From Chloroflexota bacterium (GTDB taxonomy: Bacteria; Chloroflexota; Dehalococcoidia; Lucifugimonadales; Australimonadaceae): a DNA stretch of 64,000 nucleotides. Shown piece after piece: positions 32,939 to 41,385 of this stretch. Below the pieces are notes generated by a model that was not told the DNA's origin, searched no databases, and saw nothing but the letters and a program-made list of their open reading frames with translations. Positions within the stretch are counted from its first letter, which is position 1; every line of letters begins with the position of its first letter. The stretch lies in assembly GCA_028874795.1 (NCBI GenBank), contig JAPPHT010000056.1, positions 62,001 to 126,000 of the forward strand, read 5' to 3'. Both the position numbers and the translations under genes were made by a program.

Positions 32939-34309
32939 TTGGAGAGAGAAACCGCACAACCGCAGGCGATATCGCTGGACGAGGCCGCGCAGATAGCGGG
33001 AGAAGTCAAGGACCTGATCAAGGCCGGTGATGAGCACTCCGCATGGGAGTTGCTCCAGGGTCTCCACCCGGCCGACATCGGGACCATCCTGGCCGGGCTT
33101 CCCTCCAAGAGCAGGGACGCCCTCATACAGGTGATGTCTCCCGACACGGTCGTCTGGATACTGCGACAGATGAACCCGGTGGAAGCGGGGCGGGTGGCGG
33201 CCCGGCTTGGGTCGAATATCCTCTCCTTCGCTCTTGACCAACTCCACCCGCGCCAGGTGCTGGCCGTGCTGGACCACCTTCCCATCCTGCGGGCGCGGGA
33301 AGTGGCCCCGTCCCTGGAGTCGCTGGAAAGCACGGAACTGTTCGATTACGCGCCGGACACGGCGGGCGCTCTGATGGTCGGCCAACTCCCCACGGTGCGC
33401 ATCGACCGCCTCGTCAGCGAGGCGCGCGAGAACCTCCGATTGTTGGAGGACATCCGCCAAAAGCTCACGCACCTGTTCCTGGTTGGAGACGACGGCGAGC
33501 TCGCCGGACAGGTCAGCGTGGTCGACCTGGCGCTCGCGGAAAGCGATACCCCGGTCCGTGCGATAGCCTCGCCGCTCGTGGCGACGGTGACGGTCGATAC
33601 TCCCGCGCGAGAGTGCGCGCGGCTCCAGCGTCACTACAACGTGACCCAACTCCCCGTGACACAGGGTGGGCGTCTGGCAGGCGTCATCCTCGCCGAGCAC
33701 CTGCTGGGCGCCACGATCGAACTGGACACCCGGCAGATGCAGCAGGTTGCGAACGTCCCGGGGGAGACGGTTGGCGGCCCCCTGCTGTCCTCGATCCGGA
33801 CCCGTCTGCCCTGGCTCACGATAAACCTGGGCACCACGTTCCTTGCCGCCGGCACGGTGGCGCTTTTCGAGTCGACGCTGGCGCAGGTGGTCGTGCTCGC
33901 CGCGTTCCTGCCGGTCGTCGCAGGACAGGGCGGCATCGGCGGTACCCAGACGCTCACGCTCATCGTCCGGGCCATCGCGCTCGGCGAACTCGTCGGCATC
34001 GGCGCGCGGCGCCTGCTGGCGCGCGAAGCCCTGCTGGGCCTGCTGCACGGGGTATGGCTCGGCGTCCTGGTGGCAGTCATAGCAATGCTGTGGAAGCAGA
34101 ACCCCGGCCTCGGCCTCGTGCTCGGGCTGGCGATGCTGGGCAACATGGTCATTGCCGGGACGGTCGGAGCAGGCGTGCCGCTGTTCCTGCGGAGGGCGGG
34201 AGTAGACCCGGCAGTCTCGTCCGCGGTGGTGGTCACCACCTTCACCGACGTCTTCGGGTTCCTGCTGTTCCTCGGCATCGCCAGCGCCTTCATCGGCCTC
34301 ATCACCTAG
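32939..34309 (+). CDS. mgtE: MgtE-type magnesium transporter
   Basis: Magnesium channel of 456 residues with all family parts. Residues 30-130 form the MgtE N domain (HPADIGTILAGLP and repeats). Residues 130-255 are the CBS pair (RQKLTHLFLVGDDGELAGQV). A five-helix membrane domain follows, with LPVVAGQGGIGGTQTLTL and the pore Asp in TTFTDVFGFLLFLGIA. The TTG at 32939 is preferred over a GTG at 32930 because GGAGG lies 8 nt before it. Mg2+ itself usually gates the protein. No M-box is seen upstream. Confidence 0.9.
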   Translation: MERETAQPQAISLDEAAQIAGEVKDLIKAGDEHSAWELLQGLHPADIGTILAGLPSKSRDALIQVMSPDTVVWILRQMNPVEAGRVAARLGSNILSFALDQLHPRQVLAVLDHLPILRAREVAPSLESLESTELFDYAPDTAGALMVGQLPTVRIDRLVSEARENLRLLEDIRQKLTHLFLVGDDGELAGQVSVVDLALAESDTPVRAIASPLVATVTVDTPARECARLQRHYNVTQLPVTQGGRLAGVILAEHLLGATIELDTRQMQQVANVPGETVGGPLLSSIRTRLPWLTINLGTTFLAAGTVALFESTLAQVVVLAAFLPVVAGQGGIGGTQTLTLIVRAIALGELVGIGARRLLAREALLGLLHGVWLGVLVAVIAMLWKQNPGLGLVLGLAMLGNMVIAGTVGAGVPLFLRRAGVDPAVSSAVVVTTFTDVFGFLLFLGIASAFIGLIT

Positions 34310-34318
34310 AATTGAGTT

Positions 34319-36352
34319 ATGTTCGCAACTCTTCGACCGAGCCCCACGCTGACCGGCGGCGACGTCCGGCTCAGCCTCCGCATGATGGTGTGGGAGTCGG
34401 TTGCATCGGGCGTGCTGTTCAGCCTCGGCAGCGGCGGCTTCATGGCGGCCTTTGCCCTGGCGCTGGGCGCCAACAACCTGCAGATCGGGCTTCTTGCCGC
34501 GCTGCCGTTCGTCTCCCAGGCGATGCAGGTCCCCGGCATCCTGCTCGTGGAGCGATTCCGCACGCGGAAGGCGATCGGGCTCCTGACCCTGGGCGTGTCG
34601 AACCTCTTCTGGATACCTATCGGCGCGGTGCCGTTCCTGCTGCAGACGCCCAGCGCTCCCGCGGTCACCATGGTGATCGTGCTGCTGGCCGTTCGCGGGC
34701 TCTTCTCGCCGGTCTGGGTCACTGCGTGGAGCAGCTGGATACGCGACCTCGTTCCCGCGCAGATACTCGGGAGTTACCACGGGCGGCGCCTCGCGGTCAT
34801 GACCGCAGCCATGGCCGTTGTCGGGCTGGGCGCCAGTTTCTTCGTGCAGTGGTGGGAGAACGCTTCCGCTCCCGAGGATGCGGTATTCGCCTACTCGTTC
34901 CTCCTCTTTGCCGGGGCGCTCACCTTCGGGGTGATCGGCCCTCTCCAAGTGTTGCGGGCCAGAGAACCCCTCATGCCCGCAACGCCGCAAACCGGAGGCT
35001 CTCCGTTCGCAACCTTGCCGGAGCCCTTGCGGGACAGGAACTTCTCACAACTCCTGCGATTCCTGTTCGCCTGGAGACTGACCTCCAATCTCGCCATTCC
35101 GTTCTTCGCCGTCTACATGCTGGACGTGATAGGCCTTCCGTTGCCGGCCGTGATCGGCTTCACCGTCCTCAGCCTGGGCACGAACGTCCTGTTCATACGC
35201 GTTTGGGGCCCCATGGCCGACCGCCTGGGAAGCAAGACCGTCCTGTCGCTGTCGGCCTCCCTGTACCTGCTGGTCATCCTCGGCTGGGTGTTCACGCTCA
35301 ACCCTGACCGTCACGTGCTTACGGTCCCGCTGCTCACGGTGCTCCACGTCTTCGCGGGAGTGGCGGCGGCCGGGGTGACGCTCACCATCAGTACGCTTGC
35401 GCTGAAGGAAGCCCCCGAGGAGAAGGCGACGGCGTTCCTCGGCATGGCAGGAGTGGCTACGTACATCGGCGCGGGGCTCGGTCCCATATTGGGCGGCGTG
35501 CTGGCCGACTTCTTCGCCTCACGGTCGCTGCGGCTCGACTTCACCTGGACGTCGCCGGGCAGGGCCGTGGAACTACCGGCGCTCTCGGTGACCGGGTTCG
35601 AGTTCCTTTTCCTCATCGCCTTCGTGGCCGGACTGCTCTCCCTGAACCTGCTGGTTGCGCTCCGCGAGGAGGGCGAGATGCCACGGGAGAGGGCGCTGAG
35701 CGAACTGACCGCAGGCTTCGAAGGGCCTCTACGGGCCGTATCGTCAGTGCCGGGCATCGGCGCTGTGTCTGCTATCTCGTACGGCTATGTCAAGCGGGTG
35801 CCTGGAGCGGATGTCGCGATCGGCGTCGCCGCGTACCAGTTGGCGGCATCGACGCAGGCGGCGGTGGCATCCGCCAGCCGCGGGCGTTCCCTGATCAGGG
35901 ACGTGGCGAGCGCGGTAGGAGACATCGTGGAAGAGGCTATCGACAGCGGGCAGGACGTCGCCGTCCATGGCCGCGAGCTTGCCCGCCACGCGACGCGAGG
36001 GGCTGTTCAAGCGGGAGAAGACCTCGCCGGCGAGGTGGGCAGAGTTGCTCGCGGCGCTGTCCGGGGCACGCTGCAGACTCTCGCCCGCTGGCCCGTGTCC
36101 GCCGATGAGGCCCTTGCCGGAGCGGGCTATGGCGCCGTGCAGGGCGCCATAGAGGCTGGAGAGGACCCATCGGAAGCCGCCGCCCAGGCCGTCAGGGCCG
36201 CGCGGGAGACCGCCCACGAGTTCGGGATGGCCCCCGCTGAAGCCGCCCGTCTGCTGGCGGATGGCGCGCTGGACGCAGCAGCAGCCGCGGGAGAGGACGC
36301 GCTCGCGAACGTCCGGCAGTCGTTGTCCGGCGAACCCGGAAGGAGCAACTGA
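34319..36352 (+). CDS. MFS transporter with a 22-residue-repeat C-terminal domain
   Basis: A 677-residue protein. Residues 1-445 form a 12-helix major facilitator (for example MAAFALALGANNLQIGLLAAL and LVERFRTRKAIGL). Residues about 455-665 are a soluble Ala/Gly-rich tail of amphipathic repeats of about 22 residues (LARHATRGAVQAGEDLAGEV, VARGAVRGTLQTLARWPVSA, ALAGAGYGAVQGAIEAGEDP). The same kind of repeat makes up the N-terminal half of the next protein. MFS transporters do not normally carry this tail. The transported compound is unknown. Confidence 0.85.
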   Translation: MFATLRPSPTLTGGDVRLSLRMMVWESVASGVLFSLGSGGFMAAFALALGANNLQIGLLAALPFVSQAMQVPGILLVERFRTRKAIGLLTLGVSNLFWIPIGAVPFLLQTPSAPAVTMVIVLLAVRGLFSPVWVTAWSSWIRDLVPAQILGSYHGRRLAVMTAAMAVVGLGASFFVQWWENASAPEDAVFAYSFLLFAGALTFGVIGPLQVLRAREPLMPATPQTGGSPFATLPEPLRDRNFSQLLRFLFAWRLTSNLAIPFFAVYMLDVIGLPLPAVIGFTVLSLGTNVLFIRVWGPMADRLGSKTVLSLSASLYLLVILGWVFTLNPDRHVLTVPLLTVLHVFAGVAAAGVTLTISTLALKEAPEEKATAFLGMAGVATYIGAGLGPILGGVLADFFASRSLRLDFTWTSPGRAVELPALSVTGFEFLFLIAFVAGLLSLNLLVALREEGEMPRERALSELTAGFEGPLRAVSSVPGIGAVSAISYGYVKRVPGADVAIGVAAYQLAASTQAAVASASRGRSLIRDVASAVGDIVEEAIDSGQDVAVHGRELARHATRGAVQAGEDLAGEVGRVARGAVRGTLQTLARWPVSADEALAGAGYGAVQGAIEAGEDPSEAAAQAVRAARETAHEFGMAPAEAARLLADGALDAAAAAGEDALANVRQSLSGEPGRSN

Positions 36353-36392
36353 GCGGGGCGGTACTCCCCTAGGGCCCCTCTCTCGAAGCAGG

Positions 36393-36398
36393 TACAAT
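36393..36398 (+). promoter_or_regulatory. -10-like element before the YihY-type gene
   Basis: TACAAT lies 42 bp upstream of the preferred GTG start at 36440. No convincing -35 is seen, so transcription may also come from the genes upstream. Confidence 0.35.
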
Positions 36399-36439
36399 TG
36401 AGATTGTGCGCAGATGGCCCTGTGCCCTGGAGAACACGA

Positions 36440-38170
36440 GTGGACCAGTCCCCTACCCCCACGGAACGCGTTGCCCATCAGGTGAGGGAAACCCTTGCGG
36501 GCAACAGGAGCGCCCGTCGCCGGATCACCGGCGCCGTCGTGCGTTCAACCGCGATGGGAGCGGTACGCGGCACCCGCTGGGTTGGCAGGGGAGCAGGCAG
36601 CCTGGCGCGGGAGGCGGTTGAGGGCACGATCCAGGCCGTTGGCGAGATAAGCGGCGAGACGAGCGCGTTCGTCAGGGATGCGGTCGTCGGCGTCGTGCAG
36701 GGCGCGAGCCAGGTGGTGACGGTCACGACTCCCGCGGTGCGAGAGGTCGTGGTCGGCGCTATCAGGGGAACGGAGAAGGCGAGCGCCGGGGCAAGCGAAG
36801 TCAGCCGCGATGCGGTCGAAGGGGCGATAGTAGGCGCGGTCTCTGTCGGTATCGATGCAAGCGAGGCAGCGGTCGCGGCGGTCGAAGGCGTCGTCGACGC
36901 TGTCGTGGAAACAGGCGGCGACCTGCGTGACGCGGCCCAGGCAACGGTGGGCGGCGTACTCTCCGGCGTCGCCGCTGCCGGCGGCGATCTCGCTGCCGCT
37001 ACGCACGACGCCGCCTACGCCCTCGTCGCCCACGACGCGGTCGCCGAACGGCACGCGGACGAGGTCGCAGCTGTAGCGGACAGCACCGTCGACGCGGCGT
37101 TCCAGGAAGCCCGGCGAGCCGACGTCGAGACCGGGGAGGTGGTAGCGGCGGCAGCAGCCGGGGTCGTGGAGGCCGCCTACCGGGTCAGCCGGTCGCACGG
37201 AGAGAGCGTACGTCAGTCGGTGATGCGGAGGGTCGTGGGGTCCGGCCTGGCCATCGCCCCGGGCCTGGAACGGGGGCTCTCTGAGGTCGCGGAGCGGCTC
37301 TCGGCCGAGTTGCCCAAGGGTCGCGCGGCGTGGCGCGGTGCGGCTGTTGTCAGGGCGGCCAAGCTGCTGATCGGCGCGGGCGGCATCGACCTCGCCGGTT
37401 CGCTCGCTTACTTCATGGTGCTGTCGCTCCTTCCTTCGGTCGCCCTTGTCATCATGATAGTGGCTCTCGTCGGCGACCCTGAGGCTATCCGCGAGCGGCT
37501 CACCTCGGTCCTCGTCTACTACTTCCCAACGTCGCAGGTCCTGATACAGGAGGCCGTTGAGAACCTCTTCCGGGGCTCGCTTGCTATCGGAGTGGTGGCG
37601 ACGGCAAGCATCGTCATAGGCGCCAACGGCCTCTTTTTGGCGGCGAACAGGGCCATCAACAGGGTCTTCGGCGTCGGGGTGCGAAGGGCCGTCCAGATAA
37701 CCGTTGCGCAGGTAACGATCACGACGGTCGTTGTTGTCCTGTTCCTGCTCTCCGTGGGGCTTACGGCCTCTCTCCAGACGGCCCTGCGTTTCGGAGAGGG
37801 GATCGCCGAGACGACCGGTTTCCTCTCCTCCGCCGTGGTGATTACGCTGGGCGTCGTCTCGACGGTGCTGCCCGCGTTCTTCACCATGGTCGTGTTCGCA
37901 GTCGTCTACTTCCGGATGCCGAACGTTCACGTGGAGTGGCGGGACGCCACGTTCGGCGCGATGGCCGCCATCGTGCTCTTCGAGGCGGGCAAGCACCTCT
38001 TCTTCTGGTTCACCGGCTTCGCCAGCCAGCGGAGCGCCGTGTACGGGCCGATCACCTCGGTGGTCGTCCTGCTGATGTGGGCGTACGCCGCCGGCATGAT
38101 CTTCCTGTACGGCGCCGCACTCGCCAGGGCTGCGGGCGAACTCCGCCCATCCGGGATTCGGAAGCGCTGA
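36440..38170 (+). CDS. YihY/BrkB-family membrane protein with an N-terminal repeat domain
   Basis: A 576-residue protein. Residues 25 to about 250 are seven Ala/Gly/Val-rich repeats of about 22 residues (SLAREAVEGTIQAVGEISGE, AFVRDAVVGVVQGASQ, VSRDAVEGAIVGAVSVGIDA). Residues from about 310 on are a six-helix YihY/BrkB domain (GGIDLAGSLAYFMVLSLLPS, MPNVHVEWRDATFGAMAAIV, FASQRSAVYGPITSVVVLLM). A GTG start at 36440 follows GGAGAACACGA. The family was once named ribonuclease BN in error. Its function is not settled. The facing repeat domain in the MFS neighbour suggests the two interact. Confidence 0.85.
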   Translation: MDQSPTPTERVAHQVRETLAGNRSARRRITGAVVRSTAMGAVRGTRWVGRGAGSLAREAVEGTIQAVGEISGETSAFVRDAVVGVVQGASQVVTVTTPAVREVVVGAIRGTEKASAGASEVSRDAVEGAIVGAVSVGIDASEAAVAAVEGVVDAVVETGGDLRDAAQATVGGVLSGVAAAGGDLAAATHDAAYALVAHDAVAERHADEVAAVADSTVDAAFQEARRADVETGEVVAAAAAGVVEAAYRVSRSHGESVRQSVMRRVVGSGLAIAPGLERGLSEVAERLSAELPKGRAAWRGAAVVRAAKLLIGAGGIDLAGSLAYFMVLSLLPSVALVIMIVALVGDPEAIRERLTSVLVYYFPTSQVLIQEAVENLFRGSLAIGVVATASIVIGANGLFLAANRAINRVFGVGVRRAVQITVAQVTITTVVVVLFLLSVGLTASLQTALRFGEGIAETTGFLSSAVVITLGVVSTVLPAFFTMVVFAVVYFRMPNVHVEWRDATFGAMAAIVLFEAGKHLFFWFTGFASQRSAVYGPITSVVVLLMWAYAAGMIFLYGAALARAAGELRPSGIRKR

Positions 38171-38200
38171 GGTCGAGGAAACTCAGAGGCGCGTCGCCGC

Positions 38201-38290
38201 TCAACGGCCCTGAGCGATCCGGCGCTGTTCCAGCCAGCCGACTTCGGCCTCGGTCAGGTCCTCGTCGAACGGCGTTGTTGCAGGCGTACA
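38201..38290 (-). pseudogene. Possible relict of an antitoxin C-terminus
   Basis: On the minus strand one frame reads TPATTPFDEDLTEAEVGWLE, then QRRIAQGR and a stop. The acidic PFDEDLTEAE pattern resembles the C-terminal tail of small antitoxins. There is no start or DNA-binding part, so it is a remnant at most. Confidence 0.25.
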
Positions 38291-38378
38291 ACAATGCGCC
38301 GCTCAAGTGCCCCGGCACAAGCCCTGGCCGAGGTCCTGATCCTGGACCAGTGTTGCACTTCAAGCCTGGGTCCACCTT

Positions 38379-38402
38379 CCCGCCTTCGCGGGAACGACGG
38401 AC
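38379..38402. repeat. Dispersed repeat, GTCATTCCCGC family, inverted copy
   Basis: TTCCCGCCTTCGCGGGAACG followed by ACGG is the reverse complement of the usual GTTCCCGCGAAGGCGGGAA element. It lies directly at the 3' end of the SDR gene and may serve as a terminator. Confidence 0.65.
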
Positions 38403-38403
38403 G

Positions 38404-39234
38404 CTACCCGGCGCCCCGCGCGAGTTGGCGCCAGGCGGCAGTCGCCGACGAGCGTCGCAGGTTCTCCTCGACGCCGAGGGCCGGGTCCCAGTCGTTGGCG
38501 ATGATGCGCATCCCGTTGAAGCCGTCCGACTCCTCGGACGCGAGCCAAACGGCGGGCGGGCCCATGACCTCCGGCTGCACGAGCGCGGAGAAGTCCCGAC
38601 TCGGGTCGCGGTCGACGAAGTTGGTGTTGGTGCCGCCGCCGGGGAGCAGCGCGTTCGCCGTGACGCCGGTGCCCTCGAGCTCGGGCGCCATCGCCGCCAC
38701 CATCGCCTCGTGCGTCGCCTTGCTCGGCCCGTAGGGGATGTTGCGCGTCATCGTATCGAGGCTGGTCGTGACGCCGATGACGCGGCCCCATCCCCGCTCG
38801 ATCATGCCCGGCACCGCCGCGCGCGCCATCAGGAACGGGCCGGTCGAGTTCACCGCGATCATCCGCTCCCACACCTCCACCGGCTGCTCCCAGAAGCGGG
38901 GCGTCCTGTCCGACGGCGGAAGGAGGGATCGGTGGTGCACGCCCGCCAGGTTCACGAGCACGTCCAGCCTCCCGTGCGTCTCCACCGTGCTCTGCACTGC
39001 GCGCTGCGCCTCGTCCCACCGGCTGGTGTCCAGCACCAGCGTGGAGACCGCGGCGTCGCCCGCGATCTCGCGGGCCTCGTTGGCCGTCTGCTGGAGCCAG
39101 TCGTCCTTGATGTCCAGCATCGCAACCCGGGCGCCCGCGCGGAGCATCGCGAGCGCGATCACCCGCCCCATGCCGATGGGGCTGCCCGCGCCCGTCACGA
39201 GCGCCACCTTCCCGTCCAAGCGAATGTCAGCCAT
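38404..39234 (-). CDS. Short-chain dehydrogenase/reductase
   Basis: Classical SDR of 276 residues. NAD(P) binding is shown by ALVTGAGSPIGMGRVIALAM, the NAG motif by LVNLAGVHH, and the catalytic Tyr/Lys by YGPSKATHEA, with Ser in GVTTSLD. The ATG at 39234 is preferred to the GTG at 39240 because GGAGGA directly abuts the latter. It is the last gene of a minus-strand set with the E1 and acetolactate-synthase-like genes. Confidence 0.9.
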   Translation of the reverse strand: MADIRLDGKVALVTGAGSPIGMGRVIALAMLRAGARVAMLDIKDDWLQQTANEAREIAGDAAVSTLVLDTSRWDEAQRAVQSTVETHGRLDVLVNLAGVHHRSLLPPSDRTPRFWEQPVEVWERMIAVNSTGPFLMARAAVPGMIERGWGRVIGVTTSLDTMTRNIPYGPSKATHEAMVAAMAPELEGTGVTANALLPGGGTNTNFVDRDPSRDFSALVQPEVMGPPAVWLASEESDGFNGMRIIANDWDPALGVEENLRRSSATAAWRQLARGAG

Positions 39235-39305
39235 GAGCACTCCTCCGGTCGGCGGCTTCCGCCGCGTGCATGGTCATCACGGGTTGGCGGTCCTGGTAAG
39301 CCGCA

Positions 39306-40277
39306 TCAACGGCAGATCTCCTGGACGGCCTCGACGATGCGTCCTGCAGTGGGCGTGATGTAGTCCTCCTCCGCCTGGTGATACGGGATGGGCACGTTGG
39401 GGATGGCCACCCGCCTTATGGGCGCCCGCAACGACTCGAAACCCTCCTCCGCGATGGTGGCCGCGATCTCGGATGCAACGCCGCAGCTCCTCTGCGTCTC
39501 GTCGGCGACGACCACGCGTCCGGTCTTCGCGACGGAGCGCAGGATAGCGTCCTTGTCGAGCGGCACCAGCGTCCGCGGGTCCACCACCTCGGCGTCGGTC
39601 CCCTGGTCCGCCAGCGTCGCCGCCGCTTCCAGCGCCCGAGGCACCATGATGGAGGTCGCCACGATGGTGACGTCCGAGCCTTCCCGCTTCACGTCGGCTA
39701 CCCCGAGAGGGACGTCCCCGCCGGACTCATCGACGTCGCCCACCACCGGGTGCAGCCGCTCGTGGTCGATGAAGATGGTGGGGTTGTCGCTGCGCACAGC
39801 CGCCTTGATGAGGCCCCGCACGTCGGCCGGGCTCCCCGGGACGCAGATCTCCAACCCGGGCGTGTTCCAATACATGGCCTGGGGCGCGATCGAGTGCTGG
39901 AGAGCGCCTGCTCCGCGGATGCCGGCGCGCATGTGGAACACCACGGGGCACGTCACCTGCCCCCGCGTTCCGTAGTGCGCCTGCGGGGCCTCGTTGGCGA
40001 TCTGGGGGAACGCCTCGAACGAGAACGACCCGGTACCGATGGCCACGATGGGCCGCAGCCCCGTGAGCGCCGCGCCGACGGCGATGCCGCAGTAGCCGAG
40101 CTCGGCGATGGGCGGGTTGGTGATGCGGTCCCTGAAGTTCTCCCGCAACGGCGACCATACCGCGGGGTCCCCGCGCAGCCCGCCGAACCCCGCTCCCATC
40201 AGGACGACGCGCTCGTCCTCTGCCAGCGCCTCCTGGATGCCTATGGCCATCGCCTCCGAGTAGGTCATCTGTCTCAT
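39306..40277 (-). CDS. TPP-dependent 2-oxoacid or acetoin dehydrogenase E1, beta subunit
   Basis: A 323-residue E1 beta protein. Family parts are MTYSEAMAIGIQEALAEDER, FRDRITNPPIAELGYCGIAV, and RGAGALQHS near the cofactor. The C-terminal domain shows RVVVADETQRSCGVASEIAA. With the alpha subunit 11 nt upstream it would form the heterotetramer that decarboxylates a 2-oxo acid or acetoin. No E2 or E3 genes lie nearby, so the pair either borrows them or works as a stand-alone oxidoreductase or lyase. Confidence 0.92.
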   Translation of the reverse strand: MRQMTYSEAMAIGIQEALAEDERVVLMGAGFGGLRGDPAVWSPLRENFRDRITNPPIAELGYCGIAVGAALTGLRPIVAIGTGSFSFEAFPQIANEAPQAHYGTRGQVTCPVVFHMRAGIRGAGALQHSIAPQAMYWNTPGLEICVPGSPADVRGLIKAAVRSDNPTIFIDHERLHPVVGDVDESGGDVPLGVADVKREGSDVTIVATSIMVPRALEAAATLADQGTDAEVVDPRTLVPLDKDAILRSVAKTGRVVVADETQRSCGVASEIAATIAEEGFESLRAPIRRVAIPNVPIPYHQAEEDYITPTAGRIVEAVQEICR

Positions 40278-40288
40278 GGCGGCCCCCC

Positions 40289-41320
40289 TCAGGCGAAGAT
40301 GTGGTCCATCGCGCTCTCCGGCGATGGTATCGGGCTCGATAGCGCGAACTCGCGGGCTTCCTCAGCCTCCTGTCGGGCAGTGGCGTCGATCTCCTCGACC
40401 TCCGCCCTGGTCATGGCCCCCTCCTCGACGAGGCTCCGGCAGAGGAGAGAGACCGGGTCGGCGTTGGCGAGCCAGTCCTGCAGGCGCTCGTCTGCCGTGC
40501 CCGGGTCCCACGTCCACGCCATCTGGTGCGGGCCGCCGATCAGCTCCGGGAACTGGCCCCGGTTGCCCGGCCAACGGGTCAGGCGGGACTCGATGAAGAA
40601 CGGCCCTTCCCCTTCGCGCGTTCGACCGACGAGCCCCGTCAGCAACGCCGCAACCTCCCTGGCGTCGCCACCGTCGACCACGTGCGTCTCGACGTTCATC
40701 GCCCTGGCGACGTCGGCCAGCTGCGTCGCCGCGAACGAGGACGACGGCTGTTCTCCCTGGCGGCGGCCCTCCGGGTGCACGCTGTTGTTCTCGCACATCA
40801 TGATCAGCGGCAGGTTCCACAGGGAGGACATGTTGAGGGCTTCGTGGAACGCGCCCTCCTCGAGCACGCCGTCGCCGAAGAACACCAGCGACACCTGGTC
40901 GGTCCCGCGCCTCTTGATCGAGAATGCCGCGCCCGCCGCCATCGGAACGCCTCCCGCGACGACGGCCGACGTCTGGAGCACGCCCAGGTGCTTCGCGATG
41001 ACGTGGAAGGTGCCGCCCCGGCCCATGTTGTAGCCCGTGGTGCGGCCGATGATCTCCGCGATCACGGGGCCGGGCTCCCCGCCGCGAGCGATCACGTGCC
41101 CATGGTTCCGGTGGGTCGTGAACATGTAGTCGTCGGGTCCCAGGGCCATGCAGGCTCCGACTCCCGTGGCCTCCTGCCCGATGTAGACGTGGTAGTGGCC
41201 CCTGATGAGGTCGTCGAAGCTCGTGGCCAGGTCGATGACCTGCTCCTCGACGCGCCGGATCAGCATCATGCGATGCAGTGCGTCCTTCAAGGTGTCCACC
41301 GCCGGTCCCGCGGTTGTCAT
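40289..41320 (-). CDS. TPP-dependent 2-oxoacid or acetoin dehydrogenase E1, alpha subunit
   Basis: A 343-residue E1 alpha protein. The TPP/Mg motif is SLVFFGDGVLEEGAFHEALN, with LPLIMMCENNSV 30 residues on. GHYHVYIGQEATGVGACMAL and FTTHRNHGHVIARGG are the usual substrate and cofactor blocks. It is encoded directly ahead of the beta subunit. Together with the acetolactate-synthase-like gene upstream it makes three TPP-requiring proteins in a row. Confidence 0.93.
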   Translation of the reverse strand: MTTAGPAVDTLKDALHRMMLIRRVEEQVIDLATSFDDLIRGHYHVYIGQEATGVGACMALGPDDYMFTTHRNHGHVIARGGEPGPVIAEIIGRTTGYNMGRGGTFHVIAKHLGVLQTSAVVAGGVPMAAGAAFSIKRRGTDQVSLVFFGDGVLEEGAFHEALNMSSLWNLPLIMMCENNSVHPEGRRQGEQPSSSFAATQLADVARAMNVETHVVDGGDAREVAALLTGLVGRTREGEGPFFIESRLTRWPGNRGQFPELIGGPHQMAWTWDPGTADERLQDWLANADPVSLLCRSLVEEGAMTRAEVEEIDATARQEAEEAREFALSSPIPSPESAMDHIFA

Positions 41321-41385
41321 GTCACACTCTCCTTTCGGGAGCCCTCCCCTGTCTGCGGTCGAACGCCTGGTGCCGTGGGCTGCTC

